Assembly: GCA_045399315.1 (NCBI GenBank)
Contig: DAYVGO010000031.1
Location: 1-36,194, forward strand
DNA from: Arsenophonus sp045399315
Lineage (GTDB): Bacteria; Pseudomonadota; Gammaproteobacteria; Enterobacterales; Enterobacteriaceae
DNA: 36,194 nt
Direction of reading: 5' to 3'
Below the pieces are notes generated by a model. It searched no databases, was not told the DNA's origin, and saw only the letters and a program-made list of their open reading frames with translations. Below, one piece after another: positions 17,593-26,007 of the stretch. A program made the translations under genes and the position numbers. The first letter of the stretch is position 1; each line of letters opens with the position of its first letter.

Positions 17593-18612
17593 TTATGTAT
17601 CAGATGGTGTGCTACTCTTCAGCCTATCAAATTGATGCCTCAATTGCAGATTTTCTTTCTTTAAGCCGGCATTTTCCTTCAAAAGTTGCAAATCATGTTT
17701 AAAGCTAGCTTGACGTTCTGTTTGCTCTAATTCTGCCTGTATCTGCAAATTGAGTTGATCTTGTTGTTCTCGTTGTTGCTCAGAAAGCCTATGACGTATC
17801 TTCTCTAATTTATTTAGCGCTTGTTTTTGCTGCAATTGCTTCTCCTGAAGCAAAATTTTTTGTTCAGTTGCATTGTCCACAGTTACAGCCGCCGTTCTTG
17901 AAGCAAACATATCGACGCAACTACTTGCAAATTTAGTCGTTGCAAAGAGACTACTCCACTTGCCAAGTGTCGCTGCCGTGACTGGCCCGGAAGTACATAA
18001 GGTACTCACAGCTAAACCAGCACGTAACAAAGCAGAGGTATATTTAGCCCAATTTTCAGCGCTACCACTTGCCATGCCGACCTTATTGAAGAACAGACAA
18101 ATACCGTTAACGATGCTATCAGCACCTAATTTCAAGCCTTCCCCCCCCTTTGCTTTACTATGCCAATCAACATAAGCACATCCAGCATCGGCAACGGCCA
18201 GCCCAAATGTAACACTGGAAACAATCAGCAATGGAATTGTCGCTCCGCCAGTCAACAAAGTAGCAGCAAGCGAAAGACCTAAGCCACCGCCAGCGATCCC
18301 GACATTTAATAATTCTTTAAAAAAAGAGCGTTTAACAATTTCAATACCTTGCTGCTTAGCTTGATCATAGTATTGTTTAGACTGATTAATTCGCTGTTCA
18401 ATTACTGGTCCTAGATCCAGCGGTTTGCTTACCTCAAGATCACCTTTCTTAACCTCAAGATCTAACCATTGAGTCACATTAGTGGCTGGTGCCAGTGGTA
18501 TCTGGCTAATATTAAATTGTCGTGTTGCAGTTGACAGTTTCATTTCTGATGAATCAAGATCAAGGTAAGCTAAGGCTGATCTGTGAGCATTGATAGTATT
18601 ATCATATGACAT
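17593..18612 (-). CDS. sseF: SseF-like T3SS effector with C-terminal coiled-coil extension
   Basis: Salmonella SseF is an effector that inserts into the vacuole membrane and, with SseG, tethers the vacuole near the Golgi. This 339-residue protein (SseF 260) shares its hydrophobic core: GLSLAATLLTGGATIPLLIV, then GLAVADAGCAYVDW (about 111-150), ADSIVNG and LLRAGLAVSTL (about 164-205). The N-terminal 100 residues are polar. Residues 249-333 form a Gln/Lys/Glu-rich coiled coil not found in SseF. It follows an SscB-like chaperone gene, as in SPI-2, with AGAGGG before the ATG. No SseG homologue follows; the operon ends here. The SseF relationship looks real from the core; the role of the extension is unknown. 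Confidence 0.72.
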   Translation of the reverse strand: MSYDNTINAHRSALAYLDLDSSEMKLSTATRQFNISQIPLAPATNVTQWLDLEVKKGDLEVSKPLDLGPVIEQRINQSKQYYDQAKQQGIEIVKRSFFKELLNVGIAGGGLGLSLAATLLTGGATIPLLIVSSVTFGLAVADAGCAYVDWHSKAKGGEGLKLGADSIVNGICLFFNKVGMASGSAENWAKYTSALLRAGLAVSTLCTSGPVTAATLGKWSSLFATTKFASSCVDMFASRTAAVTVDNATEQKILLQEKQLQQKQALNKLEKIRHRLSEQQREQQDQLNLQIQAELEQTERQASFKHDLQLLKENAGLKKENLQLRHQFDRLKSSTPSDT

Positions 18613-18639
18613 AAAATACCCTCTTATTAAGCATGAAAG

Positions 18640-19122
18640 TCACTGCATAACTTCATCTAATAATGTCTGTGCAAGTCTACATATATCAGGCTGTATCGGT
18701 GCAATAAAACTCTGCTCTATTGATGTCTGTAATGCATCAATAGCCTCACTGGTTTGCTCTATTGCCAGATAGCATTGAGCGATACGAAAAGTCACGCCCG
18801 CATCTCTAGCATCAAGTAAATTGGCATAACCATAAAACACTAATGCATGCTGATATTGTTCAAGTCCATGTAATGTAGAAGCCAATCCGAAAAGATAGTC
18901 AAATTCGTAAGGCTGATACATTACCAAATAAGTAAAAGCAGTTAATGCTGATGACATTTGCTGTTGTTGATAGGCATCTAAAGCTTGCTGATAAGTCGCA
19001 TTTAATATCTCGGTTGAGATGTTTTGTTGTTGTGCAAGTGTTTGTGGTTGTGCAAATACCTGTTCAATCATGGTTGTTAATTGCTCTAGAGTAACCTCCT
19101 TGTTGATATTTATTATTGCCAT
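18640..19122 (-). CDS. sscB: SscB-like class II (TPR) T3SS chaperone
   Basis: SscB is the TPR chaperone for SseF. This 160-residue protein (SscB 144) has three TPR-like units from about residue 45. The stretch SALTAFTYLVMYQPYEFDYLFGL followed by YQHALVFYGYANLLDA closely parallels the SscB region SRAVIDFSWLVMAQPW to YGHALMLDA. The N-terminal 40 residues are longer and Gln-rich. It lies 27 bases upstream of the sseF-like gene and 98 bases after sseD. SPI-2 has sseE between sseD and sscB; no such gene is found in that gap. The start has only a distant GAGG, so translation may be modest. Confidence 0.78.
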   Translation of the reverse strand: MAIININKEVTLEQLTTMIEQVFAQPQTLAQQQNISTEILNATYQQALDAYQQQQMSSALTAFTYLVMYQPYEFDYLFGLASTLHGLEQYQHALVFYGYANLLDARDAGVTFRIAQCYLAIEQTSEAIDALQTSIEQSFIAPIQPDICRLAQTLLDEVMQ

Positions 19123-19220
19123 CTTGGGTAAAACCTCACTTAATTAAAACCGCCCAATAGATTATTTTGAACGGCTTATGCTAACCTAAACTACTCGCTA
19201 TCTTGTTGATTAACTAAAAT

Positions 19221-19814
19221 TTACTTATTGACTAACGCTGAACTAATACGGGCGTATAAGTCAACAAAATCTTTATTGATGGATCGTATTTGTTCGGATA
19301 ATTGGCAAGCTTTATCCCATGTATCCTTAATGTTTTTTGCGTAGTTCTGAGAATTCATCGCTTGAAAATCACCTTCGACTTTGTAGAATTCTGCCATTTT
19401 TGTCGTTTCAGCAGAAGTTAGTTGCCCAGCCCCTTCAAAACCTTTACTCGTGGCTTGCCCCAAATATGTGGCCATCTCACCAAATGGTTCCGACAAACCA
19501 GTACTTATCACGCCAATTGTCCCCGAAAAAATTTGAAATCCGCCTGTTAACAGAGCTGTTTTACAGGCATATTCAATACCTTCACGTTTTTTATCGAGCG
19601 ATTCCACTTGTAAATTCCAGCCTAGCTGTTGTTGCTTTTGATTAAATTCCTGCAAAATATTGCGCAGTTTTTTATACATCTCAGTCAGCTTAATTAACAA
19701 TTCATCGAACTGAGCGATAACATCCATATCACCACCATAAAGCCCATTGTTATCAAAACCGTCATATTTATTGACTGAAGCTGAATTCGCTGACATTAAT
19801 TGAATATTACTCAT
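19221..19814 (-). CDS. sseD: SseD-like (EspB/YopD type) translocator
   Basis: SseD is the smaller pore-forming translocator. The 197-residue protein matches SseD (195) in length and place. It has a helical N-terminal half (FDELLIKLTEMYKKLRNILQEFNQKQQQ), one hydrophobic segment at about 88-110 (ALLTGGFQIFSGTIGVISTG), and helices to the C-terminus. A strong site, AGGAGG, precedes the ATG. Unlike SPI-2, where sseC and sseD adjoin, a gap of 364 bases with a large inverted repeat lies upstream, so sseD may be expressed or regulated separately from sseC. Confidence 0.85.
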   Translation of the reverse strand: MSNIQLMSANSASVNKYDGFDNNGLYGGDMDVIAQFDELLIKLTEMYKKLRNILQEFNQKQQQLGWNLQVESLDKKREGIEYACKTALLTGGFQIFSGTIGVISTGLSEPFGEMATYLGQATSKGFEGAGQLTSAETTKMAEFYKVEGDFQAMNSQNYAKNIKDTWDKACQLSEQIRSINKDFVDLYARISSALVNK

Positions 19815-20178
19815 AACTGCCTCCTACTAAAATTAACTGAATAACGAGTAAAAATAGCCGTAAAATACCCATTTTTACTGCGCCTTATGGCTATCTTTTT
19901 ACTCACACTGCTTGCTAGGATGCTTTTATGTCGTTGCGTTATTAATCATTAATTTCTGCTATTGGTGATATTGGAGCAACACCGATTGCTATTTTGTGAT
20001 CAACCACCAATTAGCGGCTGAATGTTACTTTCTCACAATTGTTGTCAAACTAATCATGTTCCAATCTGAACTAGAGTAGCATTAGCAAGCAATTACGATT
20101 ATCAAAATTCAGCTATTTAATTGCCAACTTATGAATAACAATGGCTAATCGAAACAACAACATAAAAATTTGCTGGTA
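19815..20178 (-). other. 364-base gap between sseC and sseD
   Basis: No gene was recognised here. The notable content is the nested inverted repeat at 19846-19904. The gap breaks an otherwise closely spaced operon between the two pore-forming translocators. No copy of the shared T3SS box was seen in it. It could be an untranslated spacer, a processing site or a remnant of a lost gene. Confidence 0.6.
19846..19904 (-). repeat. Nested inverted repeat in the leader of sseD
   Basis: Outer arms are GAGTAAAAATAGCC (19846-19859) and GGCTATCTTTTTACTC (19889-19904), 14 pairs with a 2-base bulge. Inside them GTAAAA (19860-19865) pairs with TTTTAC (19873-19878). The transcript would fold into a long stem carrying a second hairpin, ending 32 bases before the sseD ATG. 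A role in mRNA processing, partial termination or translation control is inference. Confidence 0.5.
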
Positions 20179-21618
20179 CTAAACAGTTGAACTGGCTATA
20201 CGTGCTTGCAACATACCTGTTTCACTAATAGTCTTAGTTACACCCTCTAAGGTATCACTCTGCTTACTTAATAGATCTTTGATCGTCTTACCTTGCTGTT
20301 CTTTGGCTTTGTCATACCAATCAAAGCAGAATTCCATAAAATTCTGTTCTAGAATCAATGTTTCAATCTGTTTTTGTAACTTGGCTTTTTCTATGCTAAT
20401 AATACCGCTAGTAACAGTTTTACCTGCATTTGCTGAAATATATGCCACATTTAGAGAAACAAAAGTACAGGCTTTAATGGCTTGTTTAATTACTTCATTA
20501 CGTATTAACTTGGTAACCTGCTTAGTGAGTTCTTCAGCTGTGATTTGCACCCCTTTTTCTATTGCCTGGGTAGCGATCTTCTCAACGGATTGAGTCACCA
20601 GAGTTTGGATTGCCTTTTGACTGAAGGCCTCACTTAATGCTTTGGCTATCTGTCCGCCGCGTTTAGCAACTTCTTCTAAGCCTTTTTCCACGCCACTAAT
20701 TACTTGTTTACTAATTTGTTCAGCGATCTGTTCAGAGACTTGCTGGCCAACTTTCTGAGCAATACTTGATATTTCTTGAGGTGAATTTTTAACCACCGCT
20801 TCAACTAATTTAGGCGCCGCTTCTTTCATGGTTTCGCCTGCTGTTTTGGCTATCGCTTTGGTCGCCGATATCGCACGTCCGGCTTGGAAAATATCTAACG
20901 TCATGCCAACAAGTTCAGCACCTAACTGAATATTACCAGCGATATCTGCAACTTCCTGGCATTTGTTCTTATCTGCGCCTAAAAATATCGCCGTTTCAGC
21001 CGCTGCTTTTACAATTCCTGCGATGCCAGCAAACAGATAAGATGAGCCACTGGCAATAGCTAATGAACCACCAACAACATCACCAACAGCAATCCGAGCA
21101 GCACCTTCAATCAGCTTGAACGCACCATAAACTGCCTCTACTGCGCCGATAATCCAATCAAAAATAGCTGCGAAAATACCCCATCTTTGCGCTCTTTCCG
21201 ATTGCTCAATCTGTTTAGCCAGCTGTTTTTGAAACTCTTTTACCCGTTGATCACGTAAAAACACTTGGGTATCAGTCATCAATTTGCTGGCTTTAGCTGC
21301 CGCATTAGCCGTATCCCCAAATACCTTCAAACTCAGATTGGCAGCCAGCATTATCATATCGTTAATTGATACCTTTTCTATTTGATTTAATGTGGTACCA
21401 TCATCAGCTTTAAAGGCTTGCAATATTCGGGCAAAAGCCTCATTAGCTTTCTGATAGCTAACGACGTCATTTTTTTCATCACGTTCCACATTCAATAAAA
21501 CAATACTTGGCTTCGACCATTCAGGTAAACTCGCTTTTTCAACAGGATAACTATCATTCACATTAGGATGTTGTATATCCGCTGAATTAATGGATGAGGA
21601 AACACTCAAATTACTCAT
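20179..21618 (-). CDS. sseC: SseC-like (EspD/YopB type) translocator
   Basis: SseC is the larger translocator that inserts into the host membrane. The protein has 479 residues (SseC 484). A Ser-rich N-terminus precedes a helical region, then a hydrophobic block at about 146-215 (AAIFDWIIGAVEAVYGAFKLI and GGSLAIASGSSYLFAGIAGI). A long amphipathic coil (LEEVAKRGGQIAKALSEAF) and a second membrane-prone stretch near 385-400 follow. This matches the YopB/SseC family. Its ATG overlaps the end of sscA by 8 bases, the usual chaperone-client pairing. Confidence 0.9.
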   Translation of the reverse strand: MSNLSVSSSINSADIQHPNVNDSYPVEKASLPEWSKPSIVLLNVERDEKNDVVSYQKANEAFARILQAFKADDGTTLNQIEKVSINDMIMLAANLSLKVFGDTANAAAKASKLMTDTQVFLRDQRVKEFQKQLAKQIEQSERAQRWGIFAAIFDWIIGAVEAVYGAFKLIEGAARIAVGDVVGGSLAIASGSSYLFAGIAGIVKAAAETAIFLGADKNKCQEVADIAGNIQLGAELVGMTLDIFQAGRAISATKAIAKTAGETMKEAAPKLVEAVVKNSPQEISSIAQKVGQQVSEQIAEQISKQVISGVEKGLEEVAKRGGQIAKALSEAFSQKAIQTLVTQSVEKIATQAIEKGVQITAEELTKQVTKLIRNEVIKQAIKACTFVSLNVAYISANAGKTVTSGIISIEKAKLQKQIETLILEQNFMEFCFDWYDKAKEQQGKTIKDLLSKQSDTLEGVTKTISETGMLQARIASSTV

Positions 21619-22084
21619 GGCACGTTTCTCCCATTAAATAAGCTAACTTTTGGTTGGCATTTTCCCTTACTTCAGGCCATTGCTCAGCCGGCAAGCAGTT
21701 ACATATCCGTAGTGCGGCACGAAAAGACTTTGTTGCATATTCGTGATTGCCAACTGCCATATAACTGATGCCAGCGAAGTAAGGACTACGAGGATCATGC
21801 AAACGATTCATTCCCGTCCGACCAAAACAAAAAATAGCCTCTTCATGTTCATTTAGTTGTTGGCAGCAGATTCCTAAGGCATAAACATAATCAAAACTAC
21901 CTTGATTCAATCGCATAAGTAAGAAAAAGATCCGCTTGGCACCTTGATAATCACCATAATTCATAAGTTGCATACCGTAGTGGTAAAGCAAATCAAGATC
22001 ATTTTGATCAACATTTGCCAAACAACTCAACGCCCCACCCTGTTGTACAAAGTTAAGTAAAGTTGTAAAATCTTTATTATCCAT
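21611..22084 (-). CDS. sscA: SscA-like class II chaperone for the translocators
   Basis: SscA is the SycD/LcrH-type chaperone of SseC and SseD. The 157 residues equal SscA in length. TPR units are visible: LLYHYGMQLMNYGDYQGAKRI, FDYVYALGICCQQLNEHEEA and SPYFAGISYMAVGNHEYA. I chose the ATG at 22084 because AAGGAGG lies just before it; a start at 22114 would add ten residues and overlap sseB. It lies between sseB and sseC as in SPI-2. Confidence 0.9.
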   Translation of the reverse strand: MDNKDFTTLLNFVQQGGALSCLANVDQNDLDLLYHYGMQLMNYGDYQGAKRIFFLLMRLNQGSFDYVYALGICCQQLNEHEEAIFCFGRTGMNRLHDPRSPYFAGISYMAVGNHEYATKSFRAALRICNCLPAEQWPEVRENANQKLAYLMGETCHE

Positions 22085-22094
22085 GGATTCCTCC

Positions 22095-22661
22095 TTAACG
22101 AATGTTTTGGGCAATCGATTTATTCATTTCCTCCAACATCGTCTGCATACTATTGATTAAACTGACTGTCACATTGTAGCTTTGCATCACTTTTTGTAAT
22201 TGCAGCTGAGATTGAGAAACGAAATCTGACGCGCGGTTTGATACGGTTTCTAGTGCTGCCTTAACCGCTTGTAATTTACCTTGATCAAGATCTTCACCAT
22301 ATTTTTTCAAAAACTCATCGATTGTCATGCCATCAACGGTAATACCATTATCACGCATATATTTGATAACATCTTCGGGAAGTTTGCCGGTTGCTTTATC
22401 GCCTTTTTTAGAGACTTCAGCAATGATTTCGTCAACCTTATTAGCCATCTCCTGGGCGCTACGTGATATATCAGCTTTATGCTGCATTTGCGCATATTTT
22501 GAATTGGCAACATCAGATAACAAACTCATAAACATATAGAGTACAGCAATACCCCCGGATAATACTGAATCTCCATACATTGTAGAGGTATCGTTAACTC
22601 CATTGCCAAATGCTGCATTGACAAAATTATTTCCTGATGAATTTACTATTGGATTAGTCAT
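22095..22661 (-). CDS. sseB: SseB-like (EspA family) translocon filament protein
   Basis: SseB/EspA proteins form the sheath or filament on the needle tip that carries the pore proteins. The 188-residue protein (SseB 196) has a Gly/Asn-rich N-terminus, a hydrophobic helix at about 35-50 (GGIAVLYMFMSLLSDVANSK), a polar middle, and a C-terminal coiled coil (about 120-185, QLQLQKVMQSYNVTVSLINSM) as in EspA. AAGAGG precedes the ATG. It follows its likely chaperone gene sseA by 16 bases. Confidence 0.88.
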   Translation of the reverse strand: MTNPIVNSSGNNFVNAAFGNGVNDTSTMYGDSVLSGGIAVLYMFMSLLSDVANSKYAQMQHKADISRSAQEMANKVDEIIAEVSKKGDKATGKLPEDVIKYMRDNGITVDGMTIDEFLKKYGEDLDQGKLQAVKAALETVSNRASDFVSQSQLQLQKVMQSYNVTVSLINSMQTMLEEMNKSIAQNIR

Positions 22662-22677
22662 AATTTAAACCTCTTAA

Positions 22678-23034
22678 CTAAGTATAAGATTTGAAAGTTT
22701 TCTTTTTTGTCTTCGTTTCAGCTTTTGATCCCAATAATGTATTATTTTCATCAGAGGGATAATGGCCACTTGATTTAAAAATTTTCTCTATAGCTTTAAA
22801 ATTTTTTTCAAGGGAATTAATCTTAGCAAGAATATCCTTTTGGTATTTTTCTAAACCTTCAGGAAATGCTTGTTCTAATTTCTTTAACTTATTTTGTGCA
22901 GTAACATTATGGCTAGCGTCTTCAATCAATTGCTTAATTTCTAGTTGCAATGATTCAAACTCTTTCATTTGTTCAAATAACAATGAACGACGAGAATCTA
23001 AATCTGATATTAATGCTTGAATATCATTAAACAT
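22678..23034 (-). CDS. sseA: SseA-like chaperone of SseB/SseD
   Basis: SseA is a small coiled-coil chaperone of the filament protein SseB and of SseD. This 118-residue protein (SseA 108) is mostly helical and highly charged. The stretch LEQAFPEGLEKYQKDILAKI and the following KAIEKIFK parallel the SseA region around LFPQGV and KKIVSLFKQLE. The C-terminus is Lys-rich (KAETKTKKKTFKSYT), like the basic tail of SseA. AGAGG lies before the ATG. It sits directly upstream of sseB, as in SPI-2. Confidence 0.78.
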   Translation of the reverse strand: MFNDIQALISDLDSRRSLLFEQMKEFESLQLEIKQLIEDASHNVTAQNKLKKLEQAFPEGLEKYQKDILAKINSLEKNFKAIEKIFKSSGHYPSDENNTLLGSKAETKTKKKTFKSYT

Positions 23035-23122
23035 AATTATTTCCTCTGGTTAAAAACTCTGATGATAAAAATAAATTTATAAAAACTGAAAAATAGAAAA
23101 CAAGAAATAGAAAAATAAACGT

Positions 23123-23323
23123 TTATTTAATTTTGCTTTTATATCGCTGTGCTAAAATATTAATAACTTGTTTTGCTGCTATGACTGCATCTAATAATAC
23201 CAATGAAGATTTAGTATTATTTTGTCTTAGGCTTTTTTGACAGTCATCTAACTGCTGTAAATAAGTTGCTTGATATTCTGGTTGTTGCTTTAAATTTTCT
23301 TCCAATTTTGTAATACATGTCAT
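23123..23323 (-). CDS. ssaE: SsaE-like small T3SS chaperone
   Basis: SsaE is the YscE/PscE-like partner of SsaH for the needle subunit. The 66 residues (SsaE 80) align with SsaE at both ends: MTCITKLEENLKQ against MTTLTRLEDLL, and LLDAVIAAKQVINILAQRY against LLEAIEQAENIINIIYYRY. It begins 9 bases after the sctD stop. The ribosome site is part of an unusual run of seven G before CGTATG. The 88-base gap to sseA downstream holds nothing recognisable. Confidence 0.82.
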   Translation of the reverse strand: MTCITKLEENLKQQPEYQATYLQQLDDCQKSLRQNNTKSSLVLLDAVIAAKQVINILAQRYKSKIK

Positions 23324-23332
23324 ACGCCCCCC

Positions 23333-24538
23333 CTAAAAAGAAAATGGAATATGTACGGAATTACCATCTCTGTTTAAATCTAATCCGTTAAAATCAATGT
23401 GACTAACAACATAACCATTATTTAACTGGCTATTATATTTAAGTCGTACACCATTACTTAACTCAACAAAAGGTGCTTCTCTGTTACCTCCATAGCTGAC
23501 AACCTGACCAGGAAGATAATCACTTAAATTTTCGCGAACAGGGATATTTTCAATTCGTACATTCATATGCTGCTCAGATGAAGTAGAAAGTGAAGCTACT
23601 ACCTGATTTATTTTCTGTTCCTTATCCGCGTCGCTCAAACCGGTGATAATGATGCAGTCTTGGCGAACCTCAACCATCAATCCATTTAATAACCCTTTAC
23701 TCCGTAATGCATCGATTAATTGCTGACTAAAACCACCAACAGCATTGCTTACTTGCCAATGACGTAAACCATTTAATTGGGCTAATTGTTGGGTAACCTT
23801 ATCCCATTGTTTGCCGGACTGAATTGCGCCTGAAATAATAATATCTCCTGCCTCTTTACCGTTTGTTACCTTCGCCTGTAGATAACCGTTAGCGACCAGA
23901 ACTGACCGCACATTTGCCACGAGTTGATCAATACAAATTGTCTTGTCACGAAAACGAATGCCATGAAAATTCAATTCGCTTTCCAGTCGCGACAATGCGA
24001 TAAAATTGTTACAATAACCACTCAATGTTAAGACACCATTACTATCCCATTGCGTCTGTATCTGTGTTAATTCAGGTGCCAATAGCTGCAGTTCTAACCA
24101 AATATGTGGCTCAAACTGGTTGGTTGATACTGGTGGTAATAACAGTAGAAATAAACTTACCAACCCGATGGATAGCGAAAATCCCAACCACAGTAATAAA
24201 CGCCATTTAGTTTTGCCGGCCAGTTTGGCCTTCGGTAATGGACGCCATTGTAATGTTTCATCTGCTCGCCCAATCATAAAACCGATACCTGCCAGAACAA
24301 TGACTTGATTTAGCGGAATTATCATCGGGCCAATATGTATGCCACCTTCAACTAATACCGTCATCGGCTGATTAAGCGTAATCCCCTGTGACAGCACCGT
24401 CAGTGATAAGGAAGTGTGACCCGCTAATGGTGCTATAATGTCACCATCTATTCCCATGGTCAGATCACCCTCAGGCAAAAATAATTCTCGTCCTTGCATC
24501 GGACCATTTAACCATAGCAATTTATAATTGCTTGCCAT
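23333..24538 (-). CDS. sctD: SctD (SsaD-like) inner-membrane outer ring protein
   Basis: SctD forms the larger inner-membrane ring of the basal body. The protein has 401 residues (SsaD 403). A cytoplasmic FHA-like domain takes up about 1-105. One membrane helix lies at 112-136 (LLLWLGFSLSIGLVSLFLLLL). Repeated periplasmic ring-building domains follow (LSGYCNNFIALSRLESELNF, IISGAIQSGKQWDKVTQQL). AGGAGG precedes the ATG, two bases after the sctC stop. The complete domain set suggests it is functional. Confidence 0.92.
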   Translation of the reverse strand: MASNYKLLWLNGPMQGRELFLPEGDLTMGIDGDIIAPLAGHTSLSLTVLSQGITLNQPMTVLVEGGIHIGPMIIPLNQVIVLAGIGFMIGRADETLQWRPLPKAKLAGKTKWRLLLWLGFSLSIGLVSLFLLLLPPVSTNQFEPHIWLELQLLAPELTQIQTQWDSNGVLTLSGYCNNFIALSRLESELNFHGIRFRDKTICIDQLVANVRSVLVANGYLQAKVTNGKEAGDIIISGAIQSGKQWDKVTQQLAQLNGLRHWQVSNAVGGFSQQLIDALRSKGLLNGLMVEVRQDCIIITGLSDADKEQKINQVVASLSTSSEQHMNVRIENIPVRENLSDYLPGQVVSYGGNREAPFVELSNGVRLKYNSQLNNGYVVSHIDFNGLDLNRDGNSVHIPFSF

Positions 24539-24540
24539 GA

Positions 24541-26007
24541 TTAACCTCCTTGATTGACAGGCTCTGCTTTAATCAAAAACAAACGTATAACACTCTGTTT
24601 GCTGTGATCCTGACTTCTGAACAAACCTCCAATCAATGGCAAATCGCCTAATAATGGAATTTTATTTTGCACTGTCTGGTTTTTATCTTGCACAAAACCA
24701 CCAAGTAATAAACTTTCACCAGTATTCAATGTTGCTTGTGTCGCTATCTCTGAATTCTGTACTTGCGGTAATGGCTCACTATCATTGATAGCCTTCGCTT
24801 GCTGACCATCTTCGATATTGAGTGATAACATGACTTTTTTCCGACCATTGCTATCAATCAATCTTGGGGTAACACGCAGTAATGAGCCAGCTGTTACCGA
24901 TTCCAGTTTTGCTACCTTATCGCCCTGTAATTTAGTATAAAAAGTGATATTCTTATCTAACACAGCTTGGACATTATTAAGTGTCACCACCGACGGACGA
25001 GAAAGTATTTTTGCTTTAGAAGTTTTCTCTAATGCATTCAAGCGCACCATAAAATTGCCTGTATTACCAATGACCGTTGAAAAATTGTCACTGCCTGATG
25101 TGCCTTGGTTAAAAGAGATAGTTCCCCCACCAATTTTGGCATTTGCCGACCAATCAATACCTAACTGGTTAAAATCTGAAGCATCTACATCAATAATCGT
25201 CACAGAGACTTCAATCATCGTTGGTGCAATATCCAGCTGTTTAATCAGCGTGCTATAAAGCCCCATATCGTGTTTATTACTACTAACCACTACCGCATTC
25301 TGCCTTGGATCGGCAGCAAATGCGGTTGTATCTAATTGAGCATTTGCGCCACTTACATTACTTTGATTCATCTGTTTCAAGACACTGACAATACCCGGCA
25401 CTGTTACATTTTGTTTACGATATTGATAAACAGTATCCGTTGCTGAAGCATATTTAAGCGGAAAAATGCGTATTGAACGTTGCGTCTGAATGCTTTGTTT
25501 CGTCTCTTGATCGATCTGGCTAATAAATTTGGTTACTTTATTGATACAATCTGGCACGCCGTAAACTTGGAGCGCATTCAAGCCATTGATCGAATTAACT
25601 TGACAACTATTTTTATCTAAAAAACCCGCTTTTCCCATATAGCTCAACGCACGTTCACTTGATAAAGCACTAAGTGAAACAATTTGATTATTCATCTCTT
25701 GTGCTTTATAAACATGTAATACATCACCATCGTAATACCACACTAAACCATACTGTTGCGCCAAAAATGCCAGGATCTCCTTCGGTGTTTTATTCTCAAT
25801 TCGGCCACTGAAATTATCTTGTATCTGGCCACTAATATCCATAGGAATACCATAGGAATTACCAATATCTCTTATTACCAATGCGAGTGGTGTTCCACGG
25901 CTCACATAAACAAAGGGCTCATTATCGTTCCAATGGATGGAAGAAATTGGTGCTGCCTGCGCAACAGTGGTTGTTAATAAAAATAAGCCATAGAGTTTTT
26001 TTTTCAT
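24541..26007 (-). CDS. sctC: SctC (SsaC-like) outer-membrane secretin
   Basis: SctC is the secretin that forms the outer-membrane channel. The 488-residue protein (SsaC 497) starts with a signal peptide (KKKLYGLFLLTTTVAQA). N-terminal ring domains follow (TPKEILAFLAQQYGLVWYYDG, GLNALQVYGVPDCINK), then the secretin core with VVVSSNKHDMGLYSTLIKQLD, LSRPSVVTLNNVQAVL and TGESLLLGGFVQDKNQTVQ, closing with IPLLGDLPLIGGLFRS. I chose the ATG at 26007: it shares ATGA with the ssaB stop, has GGAG upstream and puts the signal peptide at the N-terminus. A run of nine A follows the start codon at once. Confidence 0.95.
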   Translation of the reverse strand: MKKKLYGLFLLTTTVAQAAPISSIHWNDNEPFVYVSRGTPLALVIRDIGNSYGIPMDISGQIQDNFSGRIENKTPKEILAFLAQQYGLVWYYDGDVLHVYKAQEMNNQIVSLSALSSERALSYMGKAGFLDKNSCQVNSINGLNALQVYGVPDCINKVTKFISQIDQETKQSIQTQRSIRIFPLKYASATDTVYQYRKQNVTVPGIVSVLKQMNQSNVSGANAQLDTTAFAADPRQNAVVVSSNKHDMGLYSTLIKQLDIAPTMIEVSVTIIDVDASDFNQLGIDWSANAKIGGGTISFNQGTSGSDNFSTVIGNTGNFMVRLNALEKTSKAKILSRPSVVTLNNVQAVLDKNITFYTKLQGDKVAKLESVTAGSLLRVTPRLIDSNGRKKVMLSLNIEDGQQAKAINDSEPLPQVQNSEIATQATLNTGESLLLGGFVQDKNQTVQNKIPLLGDLPLIGGLFRSQDHSKQSVIRLFLIKAEPVNQGG

